A stretch of 44,798 bases of DNA from Arthrobacter silvisoli (lineage in GTDB: Bacteria; Actinomycetota; Actinomycetes; Actinomycetales; Micrococcaceae). The notes beneath the pieces are model-generated. The model worked only from the letters and a program-made list of their open reading frames with translations. It was not told the DNA's origin and ran no database searches. This document shows positions 25,628-34,423 of this stretch, piece after piece (the first letter of the stretch is position 1; each line of letters opens with the position of its first letter). A program made the translations under genes and the position numbers. Location of the stretch: positions 1-44,798 of the forward strand of contig NZ_QRCU01000042.1 in NCBI RefSeq assembly GCF_003369445.1, written 5' to 3'.

Positions 25628-25668
25628 CGCCGCCAGTACCGAGTCCTCGGTACTGGCGGCGTGTTTTT
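25628..25668 (+). terminator. Intrinsic terminator after the BMP lipoprotein gene
   Basis: A perfect 16-bp stem (25628-25643 with 25646-25661; the actual loop is AGTCCT if the end pairs open) is followed by TGTTTTTG. It is the most canonical intrinsic terminator in the window. Confidence 0.9.
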
Positions 25669-25708
25669 GCCCCGGCCGGCGCTTCACCCGCTCCGGGGCC
25701 TCGCGAGA

Positions 25709-25714
25709 TACGCT
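25709..25714 (+). promoter_or_regulatory. Possible promoter -10 TACGCT for the ATPase gene
   Basis: TACGCT lies after the terminator and about 64 bp before GTG 25778. A weak TTCACC at 25683-25688 could be the -35, but the spacer would be 20 bp. Confidence 0.3.
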
Positions 25715-25777
25715 TGGCTCACGCTCCCGGAAACGGGCAGCGTGGCCGTCTTTCGGACTCAAAGAACGGTGGGAGTT

Positions 25778-27298
25778 GTGAAACTCGAATTGAAGGGGAT
25801 CTCGAAAGCCTTCGGATCCTTCTATGCCAATCAGGACATCGACCTTGTGGTCGAACCCGGCCAGATCCACTGCCTCCTCGGCGAAAACGGTGCCGGAAAA
25901 TCCACCCTCATGAACGTGCTGTACGGTCTGTACGAGCCCACCGCGGGCCAGATCGTGGTGGACGGACAGCCCCGGTCCTTCCGCGGCCCGGGCGACGCCA
26001 TGGCCGCCGGGATCGGCATGGTCCACCAGCATTTCATGCTGGTTCCCGTGTTCACCGTGGCGGAAAACGTGGCGCTCGGCGCCGAACCCGCGGGACCGGG
26101 TGGAATCCTCAACCTGGAGAAGACCCGCAGGAAGATCCGCGAAATCTCCGAACGGTACGGGTTCGACGTCGATCCCGATGCCCTGGTGGAGGACCTACCC
26201 GTCGGCGTGCAGCAGCGGGTCGAGATCATCAAGGCCCTGGTGCGCAACGCCAAAGTGCTCATCCTGGATGAGCCCACCGCGGTGCTCACTCCGCAGGAGA
26301 CGGACGAACTGCTGGACATCATGCGCCAGCTCAAGGCCTCGGGGACCTCGATCGTCTTCATTTCGCACAAGCTGCGCGAGGTCAAGGCCGTCTCCGACGT
26401 CATCACGGTGATCCGTCGCGGAAAGGTGGTGGGCGACGCCCCGCCGACGGCTTCGCCCACGGAACTGGCCTCCATGATGGTCGGCCGCCCCGTCAGCCTG
26501 AGCCTGAACAAAGCAGCGGCACAACCAGGGGAGCGCACCTTCGTGGTCCGCGACCTCACCGTCCGCGCTGCCAACGGCACCAATGTAGTGGACGGCATCA
26601 GCTTTGACATCGCGCGCGGCGAGATCCTCGCCGTCGCCGGCGTGCAGGGCAACGGACAGACCGAACTCACCGAGGCGATCCTGGGTGTCCAGGACCACGT
26701 CTCGGGTTCCGTCACCCTCGAAGGCAAGGAACTCCTGGGCCTGCCAGTCAAGGAAGTGCTGCGCTCCGGCGTCGGCTTCGTCCCCGAAGACCGCTCCCAC
26801 GACGGGCTCGTGGGACCCTTCTCGGTGGCCGAAAACCTGGTCCTGGACCTCTACGACCGCGCCCCCTTCGCCAAGGGCGTGGGCATGAGCCCGGCGAAGG
26901 TGGCCGAAAACGCCGCCGCCAAAATCAAGGAATTCGACATCCGCACCCCCTCCGTGGGGTCGGCCGCAGGCACCCTCTCCGGCGGTAACCAGCAAAAGGT
27001 CGTCATGGCCCGGGAACTGTCCCGGCCGCTGCGGCTCTTCATCGCCAGCCAGCCCACCCGCGGCGTGGACGTGGGCTCCGTCGAGTTCCTGCACCGCAGG
27101 ATCGTGGCCGAACGCGACGCCGGCACCCCGGTGATGATCGTGTCCACGGAACTGGACGAAGTGGCCGAGCTCGCGGACCGGATCGCCGTACTGTACAAGG
27201 GCAAGCTGGTGGGCATCGTCCCTGCCGGAACCCCTCGAGACACGCTCGGCCTGATGATGGCCGGGGTGAGCCCCGAAGGAGGCTCCGATGACAACTAA
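25778..27298 (+). CDS. Nucleoside/simple sugar ABC transporter ATP-binding protein (two ATPase domains)
   Basis: A 506-residue tandem ATPase of the sugar/nucleoside importer type (NupO/YufO/RbsA-like). Domain 1 has Walker A GENGAGKST, LPVGVQQRVEI as signature, and Walker B LILDEPTAVLTP. Domain 2 (from about residue 250) has a degenerate Walker A (GVQGNGQTEL), signature LSGGNQQKV and an altered Walker B region (LFIASQPTRGVDVG). This asymmetry is normal for the family. I start at GTG 25778 by fit to the family N-terminus (KLELKGISKAFG); GTG 25769 is also in frame. It overlaps the next gene by 11 bp. With the two permeases and the BMP protein it forms a complete importer. Confidence 0.94.
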   Translation: MKLELKGISKAFGSFYANQDIDLVVEPGQIHCLLGENGAGKSTLMNVLYGLYEPTAGQIVVDGQPRSFRGPGDAMAAGIGMVHQHFMLVPVFTVAENVALGAEPAGPGGILNLEKTRRKIREISERYGFDVDPDALVEDLPVGVQQRVEIIKALVRNAKVLILDEPTAVLTPQETDELLDIMRQLKASGTSIVFISHKLREVKAVSDVITVIRRGKVVGDAPPTASPTELASMMVGRPVSLSLNKAAAQPGERTFVVRDLTVRAANGTNVVDGISFDIARGEILAVAGVQGNGQTELTEAILGVQDHVSGSVTLEGKELLGLPVKEVLRSGVGFVPEDRSHDGLVGPFSVAENLVLDLYDRAPFAKGVGMSPAKVAENAAAKIKEFDIRTPSVGSAAGTLSGGNQQKVVMARELSRPLRLFIASQPTRGVDVGSVEFLHRRIVAERDAGTPVMIVSTELDEVAELADRIAVLYKGKLVGIVPAGTPRDTLGLMMAGVSPEGGSDDN

Positions 27299-28637
27299 GG
27301 ACACCAATCCCGAGGTCGAGCCCGAAGACGGGCCGGGACCCACAGGGGAGTCCGGCGCCGAAGTCCAGGCCGCCGACGTCGCACTCGACACGGCGGGCGG
27401 CACCCTGGAACCCTCGCTCGTTCCCGTCTCGACCCAAAGCGGGGACACCGGTCACCAGCAGGCCACGCTGCTGCGCCGGATCGTCATGGGCAACGGCTTC
27501 GTGTCGGTCCTCGCGGTTTTCGTGGCCCTGGTGCTGGGCGGTGTGCTGATCGCCAGCACCGATCCCGCCGTGGCGAAGTCCGCGGGCTACTTCTTCGCCC
27601 GTCCCAGCGATTTCCTTTCGGCGCTGTGGGGCGCCATGACCAAGAGCTACATTGCGCTTTTCCAGGGCTCGGTGTTCAACCCGCGGCAGGGCTTTTCCCC
27701 GCTGCTGGAAACCATGACCGTGGCCACTCCGCTGATCTGCGCCGGCCTCGGCGTCGCGCTGGCGTTCCGGGCAGGCCTGTTCAACATCGGCGCCCAGGGC
27801 CAGATCATCATCAGCGCCACCCTGGGCGCTTACGCCGGGTTTGCCTGGCACTTGCCGCTGGTGCTGCACCTGCTCGTGGTGATTGTCATGGGTGTGATCG
27901 GCGGCGCGGCCTGGGGCGCGGTGGTGGGCCTCCTCAAGGCCCGGACCGGTGCCCACGAGGTCATCGTGACCATCATGCTCAACTACGTGGCCCTGTTCCT
28001 GCTGGACTTCCTGCTGAACACCGAGGCCTTCCGGCGTCCCGGGGACAACAGTCCCATCTCGCCGCGACTGGATGACTCGGCGGTCTACCCGCAGCTCATC
28101 CCGGGCTCGCGCCTGCACCTGGGATTCCTGGTGGCCGTCGCCCTGACCGCGGGTGTGTGGTGGCTGCTCAACCGCTCCACCATCGGCTTCGAATTCCGGG
28201 CCGTCGGCGCCAACCCGGCAGCTGCCCGGACCGCCGGTGTCAACGTCCAGGCCGCCACCGTCCTGGTGATGGCGATCGCGGGAGCCCTCGCCGGCTTCGG
28301 CGGCATCGCCCAGGTGGCGGGAACGGAGAAGGTGCTCACCGGCGGTGTCGCCGCGCAGATCGGCTTCGACTCCATCACCGTGGCCCTGCTGGGGCGCAGC
28401 ACACCATGGGGCACCCTCTTCGCCGGCCTGCTGTTCGGGGCGTTCCGAGCCGGTGCCGTGCAAATGCAGATCCAGACCGGCACCCCGATCGACATCGTCC
28501 TGGTCGTGCAGTCCCTTATCGTCCTGTTCATCGCCGCTCCTCCGCTGATCCGCTCGATCTTCGGGCTCAACCCCGGCAGGAAGAAGCGCGCCAAGACTGC
28601 GGTGAAGGCCGCCGTCGCCACCGGAGGTGCCAAATGA
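27288..28637 (+). CDS. ABC transporter permease, nucleoside type (YufP/NupP-like)
   Basis: A 449-residue permease with an unusual N-terminal cytosolic extension of about 65 acidic residues, then about ten membrane segments. Family motifs include GLFNIGAQGQIIISA and FGGIAQVAGTEKVLTGG, typical of BPD_transp_2 permeases of nucleoside importers. The ATG at 27288 overlaps the ATPase gene, and its stop overlaps the second permease (ATGA). The C-terminus is basic (GRKKRAKTAVKAA). Confidence 0.93.
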   Translation: MTTKDTNPEVEPEDGPGPTGESGAEVQAADVALDTAGGTLEPSLVPVSTQSGDTGHQQATLLRRIVMGNGFVSVLAVFVALVLGGVLIASTDPAVAKSAGYFFARPSDFLSALWGAMTKSYIALFQGSVFNPRQGFSPLLETMTVATPLICAGLGVALAFRAGLFNIGAQGQIIISATLGAYAGFAWHLPLVLHLLVVIVMGVIGGAAWGAVVGLLKARTGAHEVIVTIMLNYVALFLLDFLLNTEAFRRPGDNSPISPRLDDSAVYPQLIPGSRLHLGFLVAVALTAGVWWLLNRSTIGFEFRAVGANPAAARTAGVNVQAATVLVMAIAGALAGFGGIAQVAGTEKVLTGGVAAQIGFDSITVALLGRSTPWGTLFAGLLFGAFRAGAVQMQIQTGTPIDIVLVVQSLIVLFIAAPPLIRSIFGLNPGRKKRAKTAVKAAVATGGAK

Positions 28638-29923
28638 CCACCGCAACCAAGCCGGCGCCCGGCGCCGCAGGGCCGACGACGGCGCTCCGCCCGTCGCTGA
28701 AGGTTCCCGTGTCGCTCGGGGTGCTTTCCCTGGTGGCCCTGGTGTTCTTCGGTTTCCTCGGGCCGGGCAAGACCGCCGAGATGAAGATCAGTGAGCAGGG
28801 CGACGCGATCGTCCTGCCCGCGCTGCAGATCCCGGGCCAGGCCGGCGGCATCGTGCTGGCCATCCTGCTGCTGGCCATGGCCGCCTACTCCATCTACCTC
28901 TGGAACCGGGGCGAGCGCTCGCCGAAGTGGCTCCCTATCGCGTTTGCGGTGGTGTTCGTGTTCGCCCTGCTGGTGTGGATCGTTGCCGGCGCCCGTGAGC
29001 CGTCCATTTCGCTGGCCGGCTTGATTGCCGGCTCTGTGACCCTGGCCGTGCCGCTGGTTTTCGGCTCCTTGTCCGGTGTTCTCTGCGAGCGGGTCGGCGT
29101 CGTCAATATCGCCATCGAAGGCCAGCTGCTGGGCGGTGCGTTCACTGCCGCGCTCGTGGCCACGGTGACCCACAATGCCTACATCGGCTTGCTCGCCGCG
29201 GCGGCGGCGGGCGCCTTGGTGTCGATGGTGTTGGCCGTGTTCAGCATCAAGTACCTGGTCAACCAGATCATCGTGGGCGTGGTGCTGAACGTCCTGGTGT
29301 CCGGCTTGACCGGCTTCCTTTTCGGCACGGTCATGGCGCCGGACAAGGAGCTGTTCAACACCCCGCCTCGGCTGGACATCCTGCCGATCCCGCTGCTCTC
29401 GGACATTCCGCTGATCGGGCCGATCCTGTTCGAACAGTCCGTGGCGGGCTACCTGATGTACGTGGCCGTGGCAGTGGTCTGGGTGGGCCTGTTCAAGACC
29501 CGTTGGGGCCTGCGGGTCCGCGCCGTCGGAGAGCATCCGCAGGCGGCGGACACCCTGGGCATCAACGTCAACGCCACCCGCTTCTGGAACGTCACCCTGG
29601 GCGGCGCGATTGCGGGCATCGGCGGCGCCATCTTCACCTTGGTGACCATCGATTCCTTCACCAAGGAGATTTCCGGCGGCCGCGGCTTCATCGCCTTGGC
29701 GGCCCTGATCTTCGGCCGGTGGAACCCGATCGGTGCCTTTCTGGCCTCCCTGCTGTTCGGTTTCGCCTACAATCTCCAGTCCATCCTGGGCATCATCGGC
29801 ACCCCCGTGCCCAGCCAGTTCATGGCGATGCTGCCCTACCTGGTGACGATCTTCGCCGTCGCCGGGCTGGTGGGCAGGTCCCGGCCCCCGGCGGCCAGCG
29901 GCATACCGTACGTGAAGGGCTGA
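28634..29923 (+). CDS. ABC transporter permease, nucleoside type (YufQ/NupQ-like)
   Basis: A 429-residue second permease of the importer, a distant paralogue of the first. The core begins near residue 125 with SVTLAVPLVFGSLSGVLCER and VVNIAIEGQLLGGA, and GRGFIALAALIFGRWNP lies near the C-terminus. The N-terminal 120 residues hold three extra hydrophobic segments. The start ATG 28634 overlaps the upstream stop by 4 bp, and cdd follows 3 bp after the stop, so importer and salvage enzyme are translationally linked. Confidence 0.93.
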   Translation: MTTATKPAPGAAGPTTALRPSLKVPVSLGVLSLVALVFFGFLGPGKTAEMKISEQGDAIVLPALQIPGQAGGIVLAILLLAMAAYSIYLWNRGERSPKWLPIAFAVVFVFALLVWIVAGAREPSISLAGLIAGSVTLAVPLVFGSLSGVLCERVGVVNIAIEGQLLGGAFTAALVATVTHNAYIGLLAAAAAGALVSMVLAVFSIKYLVNQIIVGVVLNVLVSGLTGFLFGTVMAPDKELFNTPPRLDILPIPLLSDIPLIGPILFEQSVAGYLMYVAVAVVWVGLFKTRWGLRVRAVGEHPQAADTLGINVNATRFWNVTLGGAIAGIGGAIFTLVTIDSFTKEISGGRGFIALAALIFGRWNPIGAFLASLLFGFAYNLQSILGIIGTPVPSQFMAMLPYLVTIFAVAGLVGRSRPPAASGIPYVKG

Positions 29924-29926
29924 GCC

Positions 29927-30343
29927 TTGGTCGAAAGGTACGTGGACTGGGAGGCCTTGGAGTCGGCCGCCGTCGCCGCTATGGAACGGGCCTACGCGCC
30001 GTATTCGAAGTTTCCGGTGGGAGCGGCAGCCCTCACCGAGGACGGCCGGATCATCAGCGGCTGCAACGTCGAAAATGCCAGCTATGGCCTAACCCTGTGC
30101 GCCGAATGCGCGCTCGTGGGGGCACTGCACATGAGCGGCGGGGGCCGCCTGGCGGCCTTCTATTGCGTCGACGCCCAGGGCGCCGTGCTCATGCCTTGCG
30201 GCCGCTGCCGGCAATTGCTCTACGAATTCCGGGCGCCGGGGATGCAGCTCATGACTACGCAGGGCATCAAGAGCATGGACCAGGTGCTGCCCGATGCCTT
30301 TGGTCCGGAAATTTGGAGGAACCTCAATGACACAAGCAAATGA
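29927..30343 (+). CDS. cdd: Cytidine deaminase
   Basis: A 138-residue homotetrameric-type cytidine deaminase converting cytidine and deoxycytidine to uridine forms. The zinc site is shown by CNVENASYGLTLCAE, with the catalytic glutamate, and PCGRCRQLLYEF. It starts at TTG 29927 just after the permease stop and has no strong ribosome binding site. The coding end overlaps deoA by 17 bp. Imported cytidine would be its substrate. Confidence 0.96.
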   Translation: MVERYVDWEALESAAVAAMERAYAPYSKFPVGAAALTEDGRIISGCNVENASYGLTLCAECALVGALHMSGGGRLAAFYCVDAQGAVLMPCGRCRQLLYEFRAPGMQLMTTQGIKSMDQVLPDAFGPEIWRNLNDTSK

Positions 30344-31640
30344 ACCGTTCGACGCAGTCCAGATCATCACCATCAAACGGGACAAGGGCACCCTGACCCC
30401 GGAACAGATCGACTGGACCATCGACGCCTACACCCGCGGCGTCATCGCCGACGAGCAGATGTCCGCGCTGAACATGGCCATCCTGCTCAACGGCATGGAC
30501 CGGGCGGAAATCTCCCGCTGGACGGCAGCGATGATCGCCTCGGGCGAGCGGATGGACTTCTCCGGCCTGCGGCGTCCCGACGGCGGTGTGAAGGCAACGG
30601 TGGACAAGCACTCCACCGGGGGAGTGGGGGACAAGATCACCCTTCCGCTCGCGCCCTTGGTGGCCGTGTTCGGGGTGGCCGTGCCGCAGCTGTCCGGCCG
30701 CGGCCTCGGCCACACCGGCGGCACCCTGGACAAGCTCGAGGCCATCCCCGGGTGGCGGGCAGCGCTGAGCAACCAGGAAATCCTGGACCAGTTGCAGGAC
30801 ATCGGAGCCGTCATCTGCGCCGCCGGCAGCGGCCTGGCACCGGCAGACAAGAAGCTCTATGCCCTCCGCGACGTCACTGGAACGGTCGAGGCGATTCCGC
30901 TCATCGCGTCGTCGATCATGAGCAAGAAGATCGCCGAAGGGACCGGCTCTCTGGTCCTGGACGTCAAGGTGGGCTCGGGTGCCTTCATGAAGGACGAGGA
31001 CCGGGCGCGGGAACTGGCCGAGACCATGGTGGCCCTGGGCAAGGACGCGGGCGTGAACACCGTGGCCCTGCTGACCAACATGGACACCCCGCTGGGCCTT
31101 ACCGCCGGTAACGCCATCGAGGTCCAGGAATCCGTGGAGGTGCTGGCCGGCGGCGGCCCGGAAGACGTCGTCGAACTCACCGTCCGGCTCGCCGAAGAGA
31201 TGCTGGCCTGCGCCGGTATCAACGACGCCGATCCCGCCGCCGCGCTCAAGGACGGCCGGGCGATGGACGTGTGGAACCGGATGATCGAGGCCCAGGGCGG
31301 AGACCCCAAAGCACCGCTGCCGGTGGCGAAGGAGTCCGAGGTGGTCTACGCTCCGGCCGACGGCGTGCTCCTGGAACTGGACGCGCTGTCCGTGGGCGTG
31401 GCGGCCTGGCGGCTCGGGGCCGGCCGGGCCCGGAAGGAAGACGCCGTGCAGGCCGGGGCCGGGGTGCGGATGCACGCCAAGCCCGGCGCCTATGTGCGCG
31501 CCGGCGAACCGCTCATGACCCTCCTGACCGACACCCCGGAAAAGTTCGAGCGGGCCAAGGAAGCGCTGCAGGACTCCGTCGTGATCGGCCCGGAAGGCTC
31601 CCGTCCGGCACAGCGGCTGATCATTGACCGGATTTCCTAG
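30327..31640 (+). CDS. deoA: Thymidine phosphorylase
   Basis: A 437-residue pyrimidine nucleoside phosphorylase that releases the base and (deoxy)ribose-1-phosphate. The phosphate-binding signature DKHSTGGVGDK is at about residues 85-95, followed by SGRGLGHTGGTLDKLEAIPG, a family hallmark. The C-terminal PYNP domain includes YAPADGVLLELDA. The ATG at 30327 is supported by GGAGGA seven bases upstream. It overlaps cdd by 17 bp, so transport, deamination and phosphorolysis are encoded together. The enzyme could be a uridine/thymidine-specific Pdp; sequence alone does not decide. Confidence 0.95.
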   Translation: MTQANEPFDAVQIITIKRDKGTLTPEQIDWTIDAYTRGVIADEQMSALNMAILLNGMDRAEISRWTAAMIASGERMDFSGLRRPDGGVKATVDKHSTGGVGDKITLPLAPLVAVFGVAVPQLSGRGLGHTGGTLDKLEAIPGWRAALSNQEILDQLQDIGAVICAAGSGLAPADKKLYALRDVTGTVEAIPLIASSIMSKKIAEGTGSLVLDVKVGSGAFMKDEDRARELAETMVALGKDAGVNTVALLTNMDTPLGLTAGNAIEVQESVEVLAGGGPEDVVELTVRLAEEMLACAGINDADPAAALKDGRAMDVWNRMIEAQGGDPKAPLPVAKESEVVYAPADGVLLELDALSVGVAAWRLGAGRARKEDAVQAGAGVRMHAKPGAYVRAGEPLMTLLTDTPEKFERAKEALQDSVVIGPEGSRPAQRLIIDRIS

Positions 31641-31678
31641 AATCGGAACGCCACGGCCGGACCCCTCGTTAGGAAACC

Positions 31679-32296
31679 GTGCAGGCAATCAATGACTTCA
31701 TCCTCGCGGCCGCCGGGCAACCCTGGGTCCTGTTCCTTGTTCTCGCCTGTTGCCTGATCGACGGTTTCTTCCCGCCGATCCCCAGCGAATCCGTGGTGGT
31801 GGGCCTGGCCGCAGTCTCCGCCACGGCCGGGGTGCCCAACGCCTGGCTGCTGATCCTCGTGGCCGCCATCGGCGCTTTCAGTGGCGACAACATCGCCTAC
31901 CTCCTCGGCCGCAGGATAGGGACCAGGCGCTGGGGGTGGATGCGGACCCAGCGCATGCAGGGGGCGTTCCGCTGGGCGTCGCGGGAACTGGGCCGCCGGG
32001 CAGCCTCACTCATCCTGGTGGCCCGCTTCATTCCGATCGGGCGGGTAGCGGTGAACCTCACTGCCGGCGCCACGCACTTCCGGCACGGCGAGTTCATCGC
32101 CCTCACCGGTTTGTCCGCCGTCCTGTGGGCCGGCTACTCGGTGGGGATCGGCGTCTTCTTCGGCCAATGGTTTGAGCACAACCACCTGCTGGGCGCCGTG
32201 ATCGCCATCATTGCCGCAGTGATCCTGGGCGTGATCGTGGACCGGATCATCAGCAAGGTGCGCGGTCCCCTGCCCGAAGACCTGGACAGGGCCTGA
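31679..32296 (+). CDS. DedA family membrane protein (copy 1)
   Basis: A 205-residue DedA/SNARE-associated (VTT) family protein. Conserved parts are an amphipathic entry near PPIPSESVVVGLAA, GDNIAYLLGRRIG, and the key arginine motif ILVARFIPIGRVAVNLTAG. Membrane segments cover about residues 10-30, 42-62, 135-160 and 165-190. DedA proteins are flippases or transport proteins for phospholipids and undecaprenyl phosphate in known cases. The start is GTG 31679 with AGGAAA just upstream at short spacing. A clear paralogue follows at 32535. Confidence 0.92.
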   Translation: MQAINDFILAAAGQPWVLFLVLACCLIDGFFPPIPSESVVVGLAAVSATAGVPNAWLLILVAAIGAFSGDNIAYLLGRRIGTRRWGWMRTQRMQGAFRWASRELGRRAASLILVARFIPIGRVAVNLTAGATHFRHGEFIALTGLSAVLWAGYSVGIGVFFGQWFEHNHLLGAVIAIIAAVILGVIVDRIISKVRGPLPEDLDRA

Positions 32297-32347
32297 TCCC
32301 GTCCCTGTGGCCCCTCAACCCTGGGTATGAGGCGCCCGACGCCGGAA

Positions 32348-32408
32348 AATCACCCCGCAGGGGGAGCCGCCGATGCCGCCTGCCGGGATAGCGTTTGAAG
32401 CGGTGATT
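32348..32408. other. Structured spacer between the DedA genes (nested dyads)
   Basis: Within the 238-bp gap, AATCACC (32348-32354) pairs with GGTGATT (32402-32408), enclosing GCAGG (32357-32361) that pairs with CCTGC (32379-32383). This could be a leader RNA or attenuator. It does not match any riboswitch class I could name. Confidence 0.35.
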
Positions 32409-32412
32409 CCCC

Positions 32413-32444
32413 CGGCCGGGGCGTAGCGAACGACGCGCCGGCCG
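32413..32444 (+). terminator. Hairpin in the DedA spacer
   Basis: A 7-bp stem plus 4 bp after one mismatch (32413-32424 with 32433-32444) has an 8-nt loop. There is no T-tract directly after it, though CCCTTATTTCCCC occurs twice in tandem at 32470-32497. Confidence 0.5.
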
Positions 32445-32469
32445 TGGGACACTTGGACAAGCTGTCCAG

Positions 32470-32515
32470 CCCTTATTTCCCCGCCCTTATTTCCCCCGGT
32501 CAGATCGCCCGGTCA
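32470..32515 (+). repeat. Short tandem repeats upstream of the second DedA gene
   Basis: CCCTTATTTCCCC occurs twice in tandem, then CCCGGTCAG occurs twice 12 bp apart. They end about 20 bp before the GTG start and may mark the promoter region. Confidence 0.4.
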
Positions 32516-32534
32516 GTACTAGGAGCCGTCGTCC

Positions 32535-33209
32535 GTGGAATTCCTGAACCAGATGCTTGAGCACGCCGCCGGGCAACCGTGGATCTACCCTGTGCTCCTG
32601 GTGTTCTTCTTCATCGACGGCTTCGCCACGATCCTGCCGAGCGAAACCGCCATCGTGGGCCTGTCCGCCCTCTCCCTGCACCACGGCGAACCGAACCTCT
32701 GGATCCTCGGCGCCACTGCCCTCGTCGGCGCGATGGCCGGGGACAACATGGCCTACTTGCTGGGCCGCAAGATCGGCCTGGACCGCTGGAAATGGATGCG
32801 CCGGCCGAAGGTCAGGAAGATGTTCGCCTGGGCCCAGTACGAGCTCGGCAAGCGCGGGGCCGTGCTGATCTTCACCGCCCGCTACATCCCCTGGGGCCGT
32901 GTGGCCGTCAACTACGTCGCCGGGCAGACCGGGTTCCGGCACCGTACCTTCTTCTTCCTGGACGCCTTCGCCTGCCTCACCTGGGTGGGCTACTCGATCG
33001 GCGTCGGTCTCCTCGCGGGGCGCTGGGTGCACAACAACCCGCTGTTGGGCGTCGGCATCGCGGTGGCGTTCGCCGTCGTCCTTGGCTTCGTGGTGGACCA
33101 CGCGCTGCGCTGGTGGCACCGGCACCTGGAGAAGAAGGATGCCGCCGTGGCCGCGGAGCCGGAGGTGCAGGACGAGAAGGAAGCCGCCCGGATCCCGGAC
33201 GCCGGGTAA
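32535..33209 (+). CDS. DedA family membrane protein (copy 2)
   Basis: A 224-residue paralogue of the upstream DedA protein; both share AAGQPW near the start, GDN(I/M)AYLLGR(R/K)IG and the motif IFTARYIPWGRVAVNYVAG. It differs in a charged C-terminal tail of about 25 residues (EKKDAAVAAEPEVQDEKE). The GTG at 32535 is supported by AGGAG nine bases upstream. The separate leader and the structured spacer suggest it is controlled apart from copy 1. Confidence 0.92.
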   Translation: MEFLNQMLEHAAGQPWIYPVLLVFFFIDGFATILPSETAIVGLSALSLHHGEPNLWILGATALVGAMAGDNMAYLLGRKIGLDRWKWMRRPKVRKMFAWAQYELGKRGAVLIFTARYIPWGRVAVNYVAGQTGFRHRTFFFLDAFACLTWVGYSIGVGLLAGRWVHNNPLLGVGIAVAFAVVLGFVVDHALRWWHRHLEKKDAAVAAEPEVQDEKEAARIPDAG

Positions 33210-33265
33210 ACGGCCGCCTCCACCGCCCCCGCGATGTGGGCCCACGGCCGGGGACCCCTGCACGT

Positions 33266-33271
33266 TACTCT
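33266..33271 (+). promoter_or_regulatory. add -10 element TACTCT, leaderless promoter
   Basis: TACTCT is followed by 6 nt and GTG 33278; no Shine-Dalgarno sequence precedes the start. Confidence 0.45.
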
Positions 33272-33277
33272 TAGTCC

Positions 33278-34423
33278 GTGACTGAACCCATTGTTGATGC
33301 CGCCCCTGCCCTCGACTTCGATCTGAAGAGCCTGCCCAAGGTCTCCCTTCACGACCATCTGGACGGCGGACTGCGCCCGGCCACCATCATTGAACTCGCC
33401 GAAGCCGTCGGCCACACCCTGCCGTCCACGGATCCCGTGGCCCTGGGCGAATGGTTCCGTGAGTCCGCGGACTCCGGCTCGCTGGTCCGCTACCTCGAGA
33501 CCTTCGACCACACCATCGCCGTGATGCAGACCAAGGACGCCCTGGTGCGAGTTGCCAAGGAATTCGTCGAGGACCTCGCGGACGACGGCGTCGTCTACGG
33601 TGAGGTGCGCTGGGCGCCGGAGCAGCACCTCCGGAAGGGCCTCACCCTGGACGAGGCCGTGGACGCCGTTCAGGAAGGCATCGAAGCAGGTGTGGAAGCT
33701 GTCGCCGCACGTGGCCGCGACATCCAGGTGGGCCAGCTCATCACCGCCATGCGCCACGCGGACCGCAGCCAGGAGATCGCCGAACTCGCCGTCCGCCACC
33801 GCTCAAACGGTGCCGTGGGCTTCGACATCGCCGGCGCCGAGGACGGCTTCCCGCCGTCGCGCTTCAGGGACGCCTTCACCTACCTCGCCGAGCAGCACTT
33901 CCCGGCCACCGTGCACGCCGGCGAAGCGGCGGGCCTGGACAGCATCCGTTCCGCCCTCGTCGACGGCCGTGCCCTGCGGCTGGGCCACGGCGTCCGGATC
34001 GCCGAGGACATCTCCGTTGAGTTCGAGGTGGATCCGGAGAACGACGGCGAAGAGGCTGTGGGCATGGTGACCCTTGGTGAGGTGGCCGCCTGGGTCCGCG
34101 ACCGCGGCATCGCCCTGGAGATCTGCCCCTCCTCCAACCTGCAGACCGGAGCCATCGCCGAGTTCGGCGAGGGCATCGAGAGCCACCCGATCGACATGCT
34201 GTACCAGCTGGGCTTCAACGTCACGGTCAACACCGACAACCGGCTCATGAGCGGCGTGACCCTCACCAACGAGTTCGAGCTGCTGGTGGAAACCTTCGAC
34301 TACGATCTCGACGACCTGTTGGAGCTCACCCTCAACGCTGCCGAGGCCTCCTTCCTCTCGCTGGACGAGAAGGAAGCCCTGGTCGAATACATCAATGACG
34401 CCTACGCCAACCTTGCCGGCTGA
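33278..34423 (+). CDS. add: Adenosine deaminase
   Basis: A 381-residue enzyme converting (deoxy)adenosine to (deoxy)inosine. Zinc and catalytic motifs are HDHLDGGLRP near residue 25, FDIAGAEDGFPP, TVHAGEAAG, RLGHGVRI and the C-terminal NTDNRLMSG. It is longer than E. coli Add, as is usual in actinobacteria. Placed after the nucleoside import and pyrimidine salvage operon, it adds the purine branch. Its 3' end overlaps mazG by 29 bp. Confidence 0.96.
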   Translation: MTEPIVDAAPALDFDLKSLPKVSLHDHLDGGLRPATIIELAEAVGHTLPSTDPVALGEWFRESADSGSLVRYLETFDHTIAVMQTKDALVRVAKEFVEDLADDGVVYGEVRWAPEQHLRKGLTLDEAVDAVQEGIEAGVEAVAARGRDIQVGQLITAMRHADRSQEIAELAVRHRSNGAVGFDIAGAEDGFPPSRFRDAFTYLAEQHFPATVHAGEAAGLDSIRSALVDGRALRLGHGVRIAEDISVEFEVDPENDGEEAVGMVTLGEVAAWVRDRGIALEICPSSNLQTGAIAEFGEGIESHPIDMLYQLGFNVTVNTDNRLMSGVTLTNEFELLVETFDYDLDDLLELTLNAAEASFLSLDEKEALVEYINDAYANLAG

